Positions 22,861-35,508 of a DNA stretch of 64,000 bases are shown here, in pieces. The stretch's first letter is position 1; every line of letters starts with the position of its first letter. The translations under genes were made by a program, and so were the position numbers. A model generated the notes under the pieces. That model worked only from the letters and a program-made list of their open reading frames with translations, was not told where the DNA came from and ran no database searches. Where the stretch lies: contig MU623402.1 in assembly GCA_025201765.1 (NCBI GenBank), positions 124,001 through 188,000 of the forward strand, written 5' to 3'. Source of the stretch: Daldinia sp. FL1419. Its lineage: Eukaryota > Ascomycota > Sordariomycetes > Xylariales > Hypoxylaceae.

Positions 22861-23841
22861 ACGCGCGCTAATGACGGCTCATCGCCAAGTTTCAGTGCTT
22901 CTTCCAAATCCAGTTTATGCCCCGAAGCTATAGATAACAAGCTTCCACAACCACACTGTCGGAACCTACGTCAAAGTTAGGCCAAATCAGAATTCTACTA
23001 TTATCAAGCTTTCCTTTTCTACCTCTTCGTACTCCACCGCGTAAATGTTTGCGACCGTAAATCGAGTTTCACGAGCCTTTGCTACCTACCTCCTAGATAC
23101 CGGCTACCTGCCGAGAATCGCCCCGTCGTATCCCCCCAGCAAGAGAAAGCCTGTGCCTCCCGTGCCGTACTTAAGCGAGGAGAAACTGAAATCCTGCTCC
23201 AGTTGCACTCCTTTGGACCCTTGCTGCAGTGCAGGCCCCACTGATTACTACAGGGTCGCCTGATCTCTTTCCATATCTCTTCAATTATTCATGACATGGG
23301 GTGAAGGCTATCCATCTCTGTATATTCATTTCTGTATATTCATTCGTGGAGCCTGCCTCGCTCTGGCAAGGATTCTAATTAACCTGTTGGCGTATATCGC
23401 AAAATTTCTCGATTCTTGTCCTACCTATAGAGCTATGAGTATCGAAGATGTTAAAATAGCGCCTACTACGAAATATTGTCTAGGCAGGTAGTCAGTAAGG
23501 GAGATAGTTCCCGGGCGGCTATCACAAGTAATATCGCCACAGGATTCTCAAAACAGCCCTTGATCGGAAAGTTGCAAACTTCCAGATGGAATATGACAGT
23601 CCAGCTCTAGCCTATACCTAGCTGTGAGATGTGTGGAATCCAACGGATAGCCTTGACTCGAGAAGATACGCCCGTTTTCTATGGCATTCAGCAGGCTGAA
23701 ACGAATAAACATTATTATATTCCTGGCCATATAAAACACTTTCATGTGCCTTAGATCTGGGTATTAGGTTAATTGCAGCAATGTTGATATAAGTGCCTAC
23801 CTAGCCTTCTCCCTTGAATAAATTATATCGCGGGCTATTCA

Positions 23842-24420
23842 ATTACCTAGCGGTGAGGTAGGCATTCAACTTCACCCGTAGGCTTAACACATCCTCTTCT
23901 CGATAGGGAGGTATCACAAAGACCCATACTATCAAGCCAGGCTCGTCGGTATCCAGTGCTACGGGCCTATGTGACCCAGGGTAGCAACCGATATCGAAAT
24001 CCGCCCCTTTTCCTACTTGAAAAATTTCAGCCCTAAGCCGCCCAGCAGGTTCGGTGCCCAGTCAGTAGGCCTCTAGAACAGCCTATAATCAGCCTCATTT
24101 GCATTGGGCGCGATAACAGCTTCCAGAATTCCACTCTAGTAGCGGTTGTCTCGGTTCTCCCTCGGTCCCGTGGCTCCCCATATGAAGTGGCGGTGTCTGA
24201 AACGGACTAACCGAAGGCTGGTCTACGATGATATTATGAAAAGGAAACCCCCGTTAGATCAATGCCTATTTTTGTCTATTCCTCGTACTCTTCACTAAAC
24301 CTTGATTAGATTCGAAGTATTACCGGTCTCATGGGCCGTGTTGCAATCGAGCAAGACCATATACTGAAGACCAGGGTACACAAGATAAGCCGGCGAGCTA
24401 GGGACAAAGGGCAAACATTC
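23842..24420 (-). pseudogene. Decayed protein-coding gene, family not recognised
   Basis: On the minus strand, protein-like sequence continues through three TAG codons in one frame (24136-24138, 24073-24075, 24013-24015), each where Trp (TGG) or Gln would fit, for example NRY*SGILEAVIAPNANEAD. It then resumes in a second frame as about 69 open codons (GADFDIGCYPGSHRPVALD onward) to a TAA at 23842. Upstream, another coherent piece (VYPGLQYMVLLDCNTAHETG) ends at a GTTTAG that could be a mutated donor, with an ATCGTAG acceptor about 90 nt on. The pattern suggests a multi-exon gene inactivated by G-to-A or C-to-T changes and an indel. A cupin-like enzyme is possible but unproven. Confidence 0.4.
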
Positions 24421-25072
24421 AAGAAAGAAAAAAAGATAAGTTACCTTTAATAACTATGCTTGCCTAGGTAGAAGAATACGCGACTCCGAGAGTCACTAGC
24501 CTTACCTATCACAATCCTCGGGCTACACAAAACCAATACAAAAGCGGTGCTTTTGTAACCCAGGCGAAACAGAGACATGCAATATACGTTGCGGCGATCG
24601 GCCTCGATTCATTACTGGTTATCTTTGTGTAACACGCAAATGTCTGGGTGCTGCAAGGTAAGAGAAAGATCTACCCGTTACTCTACGCAGAATTCCAGCT
24701 CAGTCCTAGGTATTGGATAGGTAATTTAGTAAGTTATCCATATCAATCTTCACGTTATCACACGGCCCGGATATTCCTAAAATAACTTGAAAGATATATT
24801 CATTATTCAATATTACGAGCTGTCCATACAACGTGGCAAAGGGAATAGGATATTCAAAATAAGACAAAGGACAGGTACCATCATCCTTATCACCGACCCA
24901 GCATGCTTCCCTCGCAGCTTTTTACAAAAGCGAAGCCAATCTGAGTCCTGGGGTATCTCTGGGTATAGCCATCTGGAATTTCCTGATTACGACTTCACTC
25001 TTTCTCCCCTTCCATCACTCTTCGTATTGTACATGTATCCAAAAGGAGTGACTATAACTCTTCATACGTCCT

Positions 25073-27868
25073 CTAGACCGTAACCGTGTTGCCACTTACT
25101 GTAGGGACAGTCGTAGTGACGGGGCCAGTGGTGGCTACAGGTCCAGTAACGGGGCCGGAATACTTCCCGTTCACCGTTCGTCCATTGGTGTAGTTGCCGT
25201 TGGTATAGTTACCATTGGTGTAATTGCCGTTGGTATGGTTCCCGTTTGTGGCATTGCCGTTGACCGCGTGTGGCTTGCGGGTGACTTGAGGAGCACCCGG
25301 AATGTTCGTACTCTTGGAAGCGGCACCGATGGAGAAGACAGGGCTCTCCCAGAGTTCACCCTTTCGGGCCAGCTCCCTGTACTCGGTAGCCTTAGAGCTG
25401 ATACCACCAGGAAGGTGGATGTTGGGGAAAATACTATCCTCCTTAGTGACAGCCATGTTAACCTTCTTGTCGGCCGCGACGGCCTCTGCCTTCTTTTTAC
25501 CCTGGAGGATCTGCTTCTGGGCGGCATTGAGATATCGGTTGTAGATGTTCGGGGCGTTCTCCGGGTCAGAGCGAGCCTCGTCGAGGGCACGATCGGCCTC
25601 CTGCTTGATCTGGTATAGCAACTGGTCTAGCTTATTAAACTGATCCTTAAGCTGCTTCTCGGCCGTCTTCTGGATCACTGGGCGGAGAACCTTAAGCATC
25701 ATGGGCTTGAAAAGACCGAAGAGAATCTTGTGGTTGGACTTAACAAGCTTGATCTGAAGGTTCTTAACGTCCACATCAACCTTGTCAAGCTTCAAGAAGT
25801 GCTGCCTGTCCTTATCATCCGCAGTTGATAGCTTCAGGCGGAAGCAAAACCCGTCGCCTGCCATTCTGATATTAGCAACGCCGGTGTCGGTGATTGAGGG
25901 GAAGCCCTGTTTGCGTTTGACGTAGAAGCTGACATCGCGGAGATCCATTTGGATGCCAGTGACCTTAACATCAATCGAATTCTTATTTGTGCTTGCAATC
26001 TTCTTGCGGCCCCAACGGAAGTAGTTGTCGCTGGCGACCTCAAGTACATTCGGCATAAAGTTGTCACTCTCGAGAACCAGATTCTCAACCACAGCGTCGA
26101 TCTCGCTGTCAGAGTACTCAATTCGAGGGATAGGAATATATGCGATTCTTTCAAAGGCAGCCGGGATGATAACATCAGTTAGGTCCTTGATCAAGTGAGG
26201 CTTGAAGGTTGCCTTGCCGTTCTCATCATTGCCAAGGTCCGTGAACAACTTCTGCACGGAGGCAGCAAAGGCCTTGTTCTGGGCGTCCTGATCGAATTGA
26301 TCGGCCAGGAACTTGATCTCATCAACAATGCGATCAGTGTGAATCCTATACTTCTCGCGGAGGAGATAGTTGCCGTGATCATAGAGACGGTGCCACTCCT
26401 CGTTGGAAGCATCTTCCATAATGTAGCCTTGCTGCTGGAGGCACCTGCGGACATAAGAGTCCATAGATTTAAACCAATCTTTGAGTTCGGGATCCCTATC
26501 AGCATCCTCGTAGATAGTGTTGATGGAAGACCACAGGTCATCAGTGGATGTTCCGTTGGCAAACCTCTCAATCAAGGTCTGTAGCAGCGTTAGCTTCGGT
26601 TTCGCATCACCACTATGGACAAATGGAGCAAACATACCTTCAAGTCGGCTTCGGCAGCAGCTAGGTGGGTTCGCGTCTCCTTGACAGTACCAGTACCGCC
26701 GGTAGCGAGGCTCCTGCCGTGAGAACCATACTGCTCAGCCAAGTCTAACAACGTGGAGATGGCTTGCTGGTAGTCGGGGTGTTGCTGGCATTCAACAACC
26801 ATTTTCTATTTCGCGTGTCAGCGATGGCCGATCAAGGTCATTAATATGTACGATGCTTACCTTGAGGCGCCAGATGGTCTGTTCGCGACGCTCCTCGGGC
26901 ATCTTCTTCGACAGATACTGCCTGGTACGGGCACGGTATTCTTGGGCCGTCTGCTTGGTAGATTCGCGAGTTTCCGGGTCGATGTTTGTCTTGACTTGCT
27001 CTGTAGCCCTGCTTGTCGCGTTCTGTGCGGCATTGATGCGATCACCTGCCGAGCCGTCCGGCTGCCGAACAGCTTGAGCTCCGGCGTTTACAACACCCTT
27101 GGCATCCTGGGCCGGGTCACTCTTGTAAACGTTCTGGAACTGGGACTTCACGTTCTCCTTGGAAAAGTTAGGAGCGTCGTGCCAGACGTTATCATCTGCA
27201 GGTCGGTCGATCTGAGCAAGATCCTCGCCGGCCGGCCGCACCTTGCCTGCAGCATTGGTAGCGGCATCGCCAGCAATGTCGCGTAATAGTATAGTAGCAT
27301 CGTTAACTAGGAATTTGTCAGCCTTGGTGTTCATATTTCCATGTATGAGTAGTCGCCGACTTACGAAGCTTGCGGAACTGGCCATTGGTAATAATTAATG
27401 TTCCCAAAGTCCGAAGCCCTTCGAGAGCTTTGTCGCCATGTTGCTTCGCCGTATCCTTGTCGACCGGGGCATTAGGTACGCTCACGGCATTGGGGTCGAA
27501 TTGCTGGGTTTGCCAGATGAAATCCTGTAGTAGATTTCCCTCGTTCTTGGATAGTAGTAGCTTCTTGGCTTGGGTTACAACGTCCTTCAAGTCCGCGACA
27601 AGTTCTCGTCCTTCTGGTGAAAGTCGCTTCGAGGGGTTTGCTAACGCTCTAGACTCAAGGAAGCTGTTTAGGGCAACGTCTATTTGATCATTCTGTTATG
27701 TCTAGTGTAAGATTCCTCTTCCCTTATATGAGTGTCTTATATATAGGGCGTACTTACGGATGGAACTTTTCCAATCTGGAATGCATTGATAATGCCGTAG
27801 ATCTGAAGCTTCCGGTTGACATCGGCCTCCTTCTGCTTGATGTCGGTTGGTCTGTTTACGCTTGCCAT
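25073..27868 (-). CDS. HAM1-like protein with tubular lipid-binding C-terminal domain
   Basis: Five exons (27758-27868, 27365-27692, 26861-27306, 26638-26805, 25073-26578) give 852 residues with introns of 55-65 nt. Spliced joins restore conserved runs such as RKLLNDATILLRDIAGDAA and ADLKTLIERFANGTSTDDLW. The N-terminal two thirds is helical and matches what I know as the HAM1-like N-terminal family. From about residue 540 a beta-rich region (VTGIQMDLRDVSFYVKRK) corresponds to the HAM1-like C-terminal, BPI/TULIP-type fold, suggesting lipid binding or membrane contact. The last 60 residues are low complexity with repeated Thr-Asn-Gly-Asn-x. The start is placed by resemblance to homologues; an in-frame ATG lies 27 codons upstream. 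Confidence 0.8.
25182..25256 (-). repeat. 15-bp in-frame coding minisatellite (TNGNx pentapeptide repeat)
   Basis: Five 15-bp units with single-base differences in the last exon of the HAM1-like gene, encoding Thr-Asn-Gly-Asn-Tyr/His/Ala pentapeptides. The multiple-of-three period permits length change without frameshift. The Asn-Thr/Asn-Gly content makes a flexible polar tail. Confidence 0.85.
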
Positions 27869-30463
27869 GATTGCTTCGGGGTATGCAAAATATGTAAAAT
27901 AGGGGTATCTCGATATCGGTTCTCGGTTTGGTGTTAGACAATGGCGCAAAGCAGATAAACGGGTTTGGGTATCACAGTGAGGTTATATTAGGTGTAAGTG
28001 GGTATAAAGTTCTTATTAGATTGTGAGTTCACAATATAGAATACTTTTTTAGGTGAGGAAGAGAGAAGAGAGAGATCGCGAATTTGAGGCCTGGGGGAGG
28101 ACAAAGGTGTTTATTATAATGTTGACGTAGTTCAAATGTAAGTAGGCGTAAGATACAAATTACCTAGGTTTAGGTATGTATACCTATGCAGGTATACGAC
28201 GAGGTAGGTAATGATGGCTTGTCTAGGTACCCGTATTAGGTAGCTATGATTTAATGAATGAGCGATGTCGAAGGGAACGGGGGGCGAGCTATACTACTCC
28301 TACCAGAGAGGTACCTAGAACATGAATCAAGGAAATACATGGCTGAGCGTCAGGTACGTTTTACTGCTAATAGTAAAGTATATAGTACCTTTCTGATGCA
28401 ACTGTCTATCTTGGCCGTACCTGCTCAAGTCCAGATCTGTATATAGGTACGTAATCTCAGGTATGTACTTGGAGTACTGGAATTATTAGGTGTTGATGAC
28501 GTGAAACCTGGAGTCGTTAATCTAGTACGTCATAACTCTCGGGCGAGTGCTCCGGCTTCACTAATTTCAACTAATAAGATCCCTAACAAGACCACTAAAC
28601 AGGCTGCATTATCTAATAACAGTGGATCGCATTCCCCGTGCTGGCCCAAGCTCCCGTTACCATTGGAGCTAAATAAGAAAATCAATTTTTAACCTTAGAA
28701 AGCTGAAATCGTTGGTTTCTAGCATCTTCGTCATCCTAACAGCCTAACCGACGACAACTGCGGAAATCCTGGATTCGTGGATTCGTCGTTTGCCATGGAA
28801 CTTGGACATGTTGCACTCTTGCGATAATCAAGACTATCATCCTCGAACTACGACGCCGGTGACGGAAAGACCAAGGCTGAGTCGTGCTCTAGACCCCATA
28901 TTTTGTGTGTAAATTGATATCAAGAATGTTGTTCAATAGTCGATATGCTTGTTTCACACGCACGCAGCAATATCTTCAAACGATGATATTGCCGTGAGGA
29001 ATGCGGGTATCACCAATTCAGCAGTACTTGAGGATGATTCCAGATAGTTATACGTACTATCTACGGAAATGTTCTCTATAATTATCCTGCCTATCTCGTC
29101 GAGTTAAGGTGATAGACTAGGAGACACGAACCCCTTACAACGTCTCAATGTGGGACGTATCAGTAAGTACATAATTCAAGACGACTCGGGCTGAAACAAC
29201 TTGGGCACACGCCACGCAGGTCCTTCAATACACGTGTATCGCGAGCTAGGTGGAGAGAACCCGTACGCAAATTGATTTTCTGCAAATCTTCAATGGCCGC
29301 ATCCGGTTGTCTATGACGTAAATTTAGACAAGATATCTACACTATGTATGAAGCACCACCAACTTCTCGAGCTATAATCTATCAAGTTATACCAAGCCCT
29401 ACGACAGATTTCATTAGTCTGGTTAGTCAAGTCATGTGGAACGACTAAACAAGTTATTGGTTGGCAACTATGCCGCTATGAAATAATCTGGGGTTGATAC
29501 CTACTATACTTGGTGATGGCCAAATCTCGATTGACGTCTTGAATGAGTCTTGGACAACTTCTCGTCGATATGTTCAATACGTACGACTTGCAAGAATAAG
29601 ATGTCCAGCTAGAGTGGCCAATGTTTTTCTTTAATATCCTACGTCGAATCGAAAGGAATCCTTGGACTATCGTCTCCACTGTTTGTGCGTCGTGGTCGAC
29701 AAAATTGATGGTTAGGAGGGTTACATTGCAGATCGCCTCACGACAAGCTTTTGGCATCATGACAATACTCTTGCCTTCCTGTCCCCGATCGATCTACGAC
29801 GGGGTAATCGATTCCGAATCTTTTAGCCAAAGTTCAATATCACTCTACTCGTCTGTACTCTTATACTGATCGATATATGATATTGGATCTCCTTGTGGAC
29901 ATTCGAGTCAATCCTCTTTGTGTACATGTGATTGTATCCTCACGCTCCACTGGGCTGCATCAAGCGTCTAATTTTTAGGTCCCTTCGATTTTCTCTAAGA
30001 GGAAATATGCCTAGGCCCGGGGGCGTGTATAAACTAATTCTCGTCTATATTCGGCACGGCTACTATCCACCAGGATCAACTCCACTACGAAAACGTGTTT
30101 CTAACGAATACTTACCCACCTGTGCCCACTGATAAACGTTCGCAAACAGGACTTGGTTATAAAAATTTCAAAGGCAGATATCATATCGGAAAAAACGGCA
30201 GGCTACGAATAGTATCCTATCGGTTTGCGGGAAATCAGTGTGGCATCAAGAACTACCTGACGTATAACTACCTAGCCATAGTGGTAAGAATAAAATTGGT
30301 ATTGCTATGTACATCTCAATGCCTCTAAGGGCCGATTCAACGAATAGAAAACGACTTCAGGTGAAAGTTAACCCAGTCAGCTCCCACCAAAAACCTAGAC
30401 GCCATACCAATGCTAACCGTCCGCTTTCAATGCATTTTTCATAAACCCTGATCATTCAATATT
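27869..30463. other. Intergenic region (about 2.6 kb), no gene seen
   Basis: The first 300 bp is presumably promoter and leader of the HAM1-like gene. The rest has only short frames; the longest (29476-29760, minus, 94 codons) has no recognisable features. TAGGTA/TACCTA words cluster at 28140-28320. Confidence 0.55.
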
Positions 30464-31645
30464 TTAGATCTCCTGTACGAACTGCGGGCCCATCAGATCG
30501 GTAGCCGCGAGCTCGGGGGCCACAAGAGACTTGTAGGGCATAGTAGCGACAGGGGTGGGGTCAAGGGCGCCCGAGTCCTTGGAGCGCTTGAAAGCGAGGA
30601 GACCGTTGTCACCGCCTTGGTTCGTAACGAAGGCGAGGGTCTGGTCGGCATCCTTGCTCAGGCTGAACATGCGCGGGCGTAGACCACCAGAGGAAACGGT
30701 GTCGGCGAAGTCGAGGTGACCAGCGCCGCACTTGCTAGTGCCCTTCTTGAAGACAAAGTGAGCAATGCTGTCGGTCTCGTTACCGCTAATACGGTTTGAT
30801 ACGTAAACGTCCCTGTGGTTGGCGGCAACAACTAGCTCACCAGCGGCTGCGGAAGAGGAGTTGGCCGGCGGGACGGCACCATAGGTGCTCTGCTTCTGGA
30901 GTTGCTTGAAGCTGATCGAGTCGTCGGTGTATGTGAGCTTGAATAGGAAAAGCTCACTACTTAACTCCGAAGCTAAGGCGTAGTAATGGTTGTCACCATC
31001 CGAGATGAAGCCGCCGTGGCGGGGTCCAGTACCGGTCGGTAGGGTAGCATTGCCGGTAAATTCGTATCGGTCATCCTTGCTGTCGAGTACGAGAACAGTG
31101 TCCCCGCCTAGGTTAGGGATGACGAAATATCGGCCGGTCGGGTCGAGGAGAGCCTGATGGGGGTGGTGGGCTCCCTGGGCAGGGTTGGGCTCGCCAGGAA
31201 CAATAACGCTCTTTAGGTGCTTCATGCTGCCGTCAGCAGCCGATACATCCCAGACGTCGATAGTACCACTTCCGTAACCTGCACCGACCATGCGGGTCTT
31301 GTCGCCGTTGAATTCGAGGAAGACGACGCCAGATGTGCCATTCGCGGCGGAAGCAAGAATCGGCTTGCCCGAGTCAAGTGTGAAGAGACTGGTATCGTTG
31401 GCATTCTCGTTTACGGCGTATAGGAGATTCGGTTCCTTGAAGAGTAACCAACTGGGACCCGTTCCAGCAGCGGTATGGTTTCCGGTAATGGAGAATTTAG
31501 ATCCATCGAAGTCGGCGGTTAGGATCTGAAAGGGAGCGCCGATAACAAGCTTACGCGACTCGACGGCCGGGGCATCGTCGCGGGGCGTAAGTGACGGCAT
31601 TGCGGAGGCGGTGCCGAGAAGAAGAGCTGCAATAGTTCCCTTCAT
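30464..31645 (-). CDS. Secreted lactonase-fold (7-bladed beta-propeller) protein
   Basis: An intronless frame of 393 codons. A signal peptide (MKGTIAALLLGTASA) is followed by a beta-strand-rich body. Family signatures of the 6-phosphogluconolactonase / carboxy-cis,cis-muconate cyclase propeller are visible: NPAQGAHHPHQALLDPTGRY, then NLGGDTVLVLD, then GTGPRHGGF. The His and Arg residues of those motifs line the active site in characterised relatives. Length fits the usual 340-400 residues. A secreted member could open or close lactones from aromatic or sugar catabolism outside the cell, but many fungal homologues have no tested activity. Several N-x-S/T sites fit secretion. Confidence 0.85.
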   Translation of the reverse strand: MKGTIAALLLGTASAMPSLTPRDDAPAVESRKLVIGAPFQILTADFDGSKFSITGNHTAAGTGPSWLLFKEPNLLYAVNENANDTSLFTLDSGKPILASAANGTSGVVFLEFNGDKTRMVGAGYGSGTIDVWDVSAADGSMKHLKSVIVPGEPNPAQGAHHPHQALLDPTGRYFVIPNLGGDTVLVLDSKDDRYEFTGNATLPTGTGPRHGGFISDGDNHYYALASELSSELFLFKLTYTDDSISFKQLQKQSTYGAVPPANSSSAAAGELVVAANHRDVYVSNRISGNETDSIAHFVFKKGTSKCGAGHLDFADTVSSGGLRPRMFSLSKDADQTLAFVTNQGGDNGLLAFKRSKDSGALDPTPVATMPYKSLVAPELAATDLMGPQFVQEI

Positions 31646-33262
31646 GGTTGCAAATTTTTGGAGGGGTAAATAAATAAAAAGAAAGCGGTGGATAAAAGTT
31701 TGTCCAAGTTGTATTTGCGTAACAAGTAATCAAAACTGGAAAGAAGGAAAAAGTAAATTCGCCGTTGCGTTTATAGCAAAGCAAATGGTTGAAGGTCAAC
31801 TTTATGAATAAAAGTCGACAAGGAATCCGGCGATAATTTTCCAATGAATCAAGTCCTGAATGCCCGGCTTCAAAGAATAAACTAATGATAATGAATGACA
31901 AGGTTAGTTGTTCCCAATGTGACCTAATTTCTTTGGACAAGGGACAAATGTTTTCTCGAAAACAATAAATGAATGTGCCTATTTGCTTATTAGGTCTACG
32001 CGATTCAACAATAGGAATGAAGAATGTAGGATCTCGCTTATCCTTAACTATTATTTCTTACTTACCTCGAAACTTCCACGTGAAGCTGCAAGTTGCAACA
32101 ATCCCCAGGATACGAAAATGTTGGATAGAAAAAACCGTGGGAAGAGATAACCAGGGAGAGAAGAGGGATAGGGAACGAAGATACGATCATAAATAGAGAA
32201 AAACTACCAAGGCAGAAGGAAGACCTTTTGAGTTAATTTTATTATTTTCATGTTCAAGGAGGCTTTCAGGTATTTCAGCAGAAGGCGTTTAGTGCTCCCT
32301 TTTTCTTGGCTGTAGATGATACCTCCCTATTTCGAACAAACTTTGGAATACCACGGTCCAGCATCGCCAGCATCACCAGCATAACTTCGTAAGGCTGTGT
32401 TACGAATTCATTGGCTTAGAGCAGTACTTTCTACCAAGGGCTGGTAAGAGTTACTTTCTATGTAACCTCGCCATCGCATTAACAAGACCAACTGACTAAG
32501 AAGCGACCTTTTTGGTTGGTTGTAAGCTCAATATTTCTTAGGTGGACGATGCTTTTAAAATAGGAACATCGTCATATCGAGACTAACTAACAAGTCAGCA
32601 AGAGCAAAAGTAAATTAACATATGGCTTCCCCTGCAGTAGGGCGGTGCATTTTAGTACAGGTATCGTACCTAGGGCACGTACTATGCATGTACATATTTA
32701 GCTAAGGTATTACGGGTATTAGGTACAGACAGGAAAAGATCATCGTTCAAGTCGGTGCAATTTCGACCTATTTTAGGATTAATAGGCGCAAATCAACCTG
32801 CCGCACTCTTCCCAAGGTCCTGAATTTGGGGGCTTGAAGAGAGATCCCCATTAACCAATAGCCAATTAGGTGGTTAGTTAATACCTAGTAGCCGACAACC
32901 AGTAACTCCCGACTGTTAGCCCTAAACCATCAGCCAATCGTCTTACATGCGCCGCTAACTTCTCCAAACCTCCAAACTTGGAAAGTCAAAAAGCATCAAA
33001 GTTTCCCATAGGATCCCGACTAAACGGAACAGGCAGCTTTTGAAACATCCTATTTGTCTATTTGTGTATCCGAAGGTAAAAGGGAAGGAACATATGTGAA
33101 GGGGAAAAAATATTAAAAAAATGACGCCAGCATAACTAGAATGTTTTAGATTTTGATCCTTCTAGTACGAATAACTAGTAAACAGTAAACAACATCGCCC
33201 GCCTAACCGAACGCTATCTAATGCAAAGTTATCCATCCCATCCCATCATTACCACCATCACC
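31646..33262. other. Intergenic region, no gene seen
   Basis: The first 200 bp upstream of the lactonase-like gene is T-rich on its sense strand, as expected for promoter and leader. The remainder has no open frame with coding character. Confidence 0.55.
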
Positions 33263-34012
33263 TCACCAAGTAATAGTAGCGATACTATCCTCATACGTGC
33301 CCTCGGCGCCCTTCCCATCGATCAGATTCTCATAGATCCACCTACCCGCGTCGTCCCTGGAAATCACATACCCTACGGCCGGCGCGTCGCCCAGTCCCAC
33401 GCGGATCTTGCGCTGCGGCTGCGGCTCGTCGACGAGGAAGCTCGGGCGCACGATGGAGTACGTGTAGCCGTGCCGCGTCGCGTTGTCGACCAGCAGCGCT
33501 TCCATGGCGATCTTGTCCACGTGCGGCACCCGCAGCATGATCTTGTACATGGGCATGAACAGGATCGGCACGTCGCGCGCCGTCTGCGATATCCCGCATG
33601 TGCTCACCACGTTGATGCGCGGGCGCCATTGCGCCGTGCTGCGCGAACGTTGTTCTCGCACGGCAGAAATGGCGTCTAGGAGAGCCGCCATGCCCTTCTC
33701 GCACACGTTGGGGTCGTCGAGGGTCATGCGCGAAAACTGTAGGACGCCGCCGATGGTTGAGACGATGGCGTCGACGGGAGTGTCACCGTCGACGAGGCAT
33801 TGGGCTACGGTGCTAGAGTCGTGCGCGTTGCCTTGGACAATCTTTAAGTTTGGGAATTTGTCCATGGGAAATCGGTCCGTAAGTTTGGACGGCGTCCGGC
33901 AGAGAGCGATGCATGTGTGACCCGCGTCTAGTGCCCGACTTAGCGCACCGAGGCCGATGCCGCCGGAAGCACCCATGAATGCGATGAGTTTTGTGCTGCT
34001 TGATGAGGCCAT
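33263..34012 (-). CDS. NAD(P)-binding Rossmann protein, atypical SDR (NmrA-like)
   Basis: A single frame of 249 codons. The N-terminus has beta-strand 1 and the glycine motif GASGGIGLGAL (about residues 14-24), followed by an ALCRTPSKL segment typical of NADPH-binding atypical SDRs. The middle has the VVSTCGIS strand and the C-terminal half a YSIVRPSFLVDEP segment, as in NAD(P)H-binding family PF13460. The classical YxxxK triad is not evident, so it may be a redox sensor or an isomerase/reductase of unknown substrate. Length is normal for the compact subgroup. The 33340-33720 part is clearly more GC-rich than its surroundings, and both other strands are open there; these are shadows. Confidence 0.8.
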   Translation of the reverse strand: MASSSSTKLIAFMGASGGIGLGALSRALDAGHTCIALCRTPSKLTDRFPMDKFPNLKIVQGNAHDSSTVAQCLVDGDTPVDAIVSTIGGVLQFSRMTLDDPNVCEKGMAALLDAISAVREQRSRSTAQWRPRINVVSTCGISQTARDVPILFMPMYKIMLRVPHVDKIAMEALLVDNATRHGYTYSIVRPSFLVDEPQPQRKIRVGLGDAPAVGYVISRDDAGRWIYENLIDGKGAEGTYEDSIATITW

Positions 34013-35508
34013 CTCGTTCGTTATAGATGTGATTATCTCTTGGTGAGACGAGGTATTAGTCGTAGGTTAAAGTTAAGCTAGTTATATTATAATCACCCGA
34101 AGTGATCGTAAGCTAAGGAGATAGACAGAGGTTTAAAAGGACTTGATAGATGTCCTTTCAATATAATGCAATAATGATAGAATGTATAAATCTTGTCGAA
34201 CTCTAGTGATGAATGAAACAAGACCCTAACCAACTCGACGGAAGAGCAGTCATTTATATCATTCTTCTATCTACATCGACAAACCAACTATTATACCGTT
34301 ACACGTTCCTACTACCAAGCGGATGAATTCAACCCATTCCACGGATCCGAAAGATGCGCGTCGCAAAAACTTTACTTTGCGCAGAACTCGAGGCCCCCAA
34401 CAGCATCGTCGGTGGCTTAGCCGCAGACCTGCGGAGGGTTAGTCATCCCGCCGAGTTATCATTTGCTCGGCTGCTCTTGGAGGTTACTCGATCGGGCTTA
34501 GAAGCCTGCCTATAATCCGTTTCCATTTCCATTCTAGGTAGCTCGGAGGTCCGAGACCCATCCGCGAGAGGCGGCCTCGAAATCTCCCGACTCCCAGCCC
34601 GGCTCTTGGGATCGTTCGTACATAGTCCGAGAGGAATCCGATTTTATGCCCGGGTATTACCTACCCAGGGCCTAGATATATTTCCAGCATAACTATGATA
34701 TGGTAGCTATACTAGGCTTGATTACGATTCTCCAGCCCTAATCCTATGCGCTCAGGCCAAGGTTATGGCGAATAACTACCTACGCTATTTCGCCCATCGA
34801 CAACCGCAAGCGTACCTAACGAGGTCAGAACTCCTTACACTTCCTTTTCAAAAGAAAGAAAAAAAGTTTCCTTCTATAATTAGGTAGGTAATTAGGGAAT
34901 ACATCTCGCTCATCGGCCATCTCATATCTATGGCAGATCCTAGATGTGATGCTGAAGCAAAGCAAACGCGTTATGATCATCTGAAACGGGCTCTAGTTAT
35001 ATATTACGAGTTGTTCTATCCCGTTCATACTATGAAAGAGGCCAGAAAAACTACACTAAATGGCTTGATAGGATACAGCAAACCGTAATCGCTATGCCAT
35101 TGTAGCCGCGTTTGGTCACGCATCACGAGGAATCAAGTCTCAACCCACACGATATCATACGCCCTCTCACCTCTAATCGAACGTCCATAATCTTGATTTC
35201 GTTGTCATTATATACAAGTTGCTTGCATTTGTGGCACTCATTAAATCCCTATCGACGTAAGGCATAACAGCCGTTCGGCTAGTTTGACGACAGCGTACCT
35301 GAGACGGTATGCAAAACCGTACCTATAAAGGAGCGGACGGCATCGTGCCATTACCTCCGCAGATGGTATCATAGTCCATTACCACAACAGTGCCGCCAGG
35401 GAATCATTGCGGACTCCGGCGCATAGAAGAGCCTAAGAAACCCCCCCATACTTATTTTGTAAGGTATATACATAGGTATACTTATAAAACAGAAACTCAA
35501 CTCGCAAT
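34013..35508. other. Intergenic region, no gene seen
   Basis: Contains the upstream region of the Rossmann protein and the downstream region of the Crh gene. No coding-like frame. A GC-richer patch at about 34370-34640 has no recognisable content. Confidence 0.5.

Larger units (their letters stand above)
20926..25072. other. Long intergenic region (about 4.1 kb)
   Basis: No intact gene. It holds TACC-rich tracts at 21058-21090, a GA-rich run at 22821-22860 and one decayed coding stretch at 23842-24420. A frame at 21732-22136 is open for 134 codons but shows no family features. Confidence 0.5.

Noticed and set aside
33342..33920. Long antisense and alternative frames over the Rossmann-protein gene
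   Set aside because: High GC opens several frames; only the 33263-34012 frame has family motifs.
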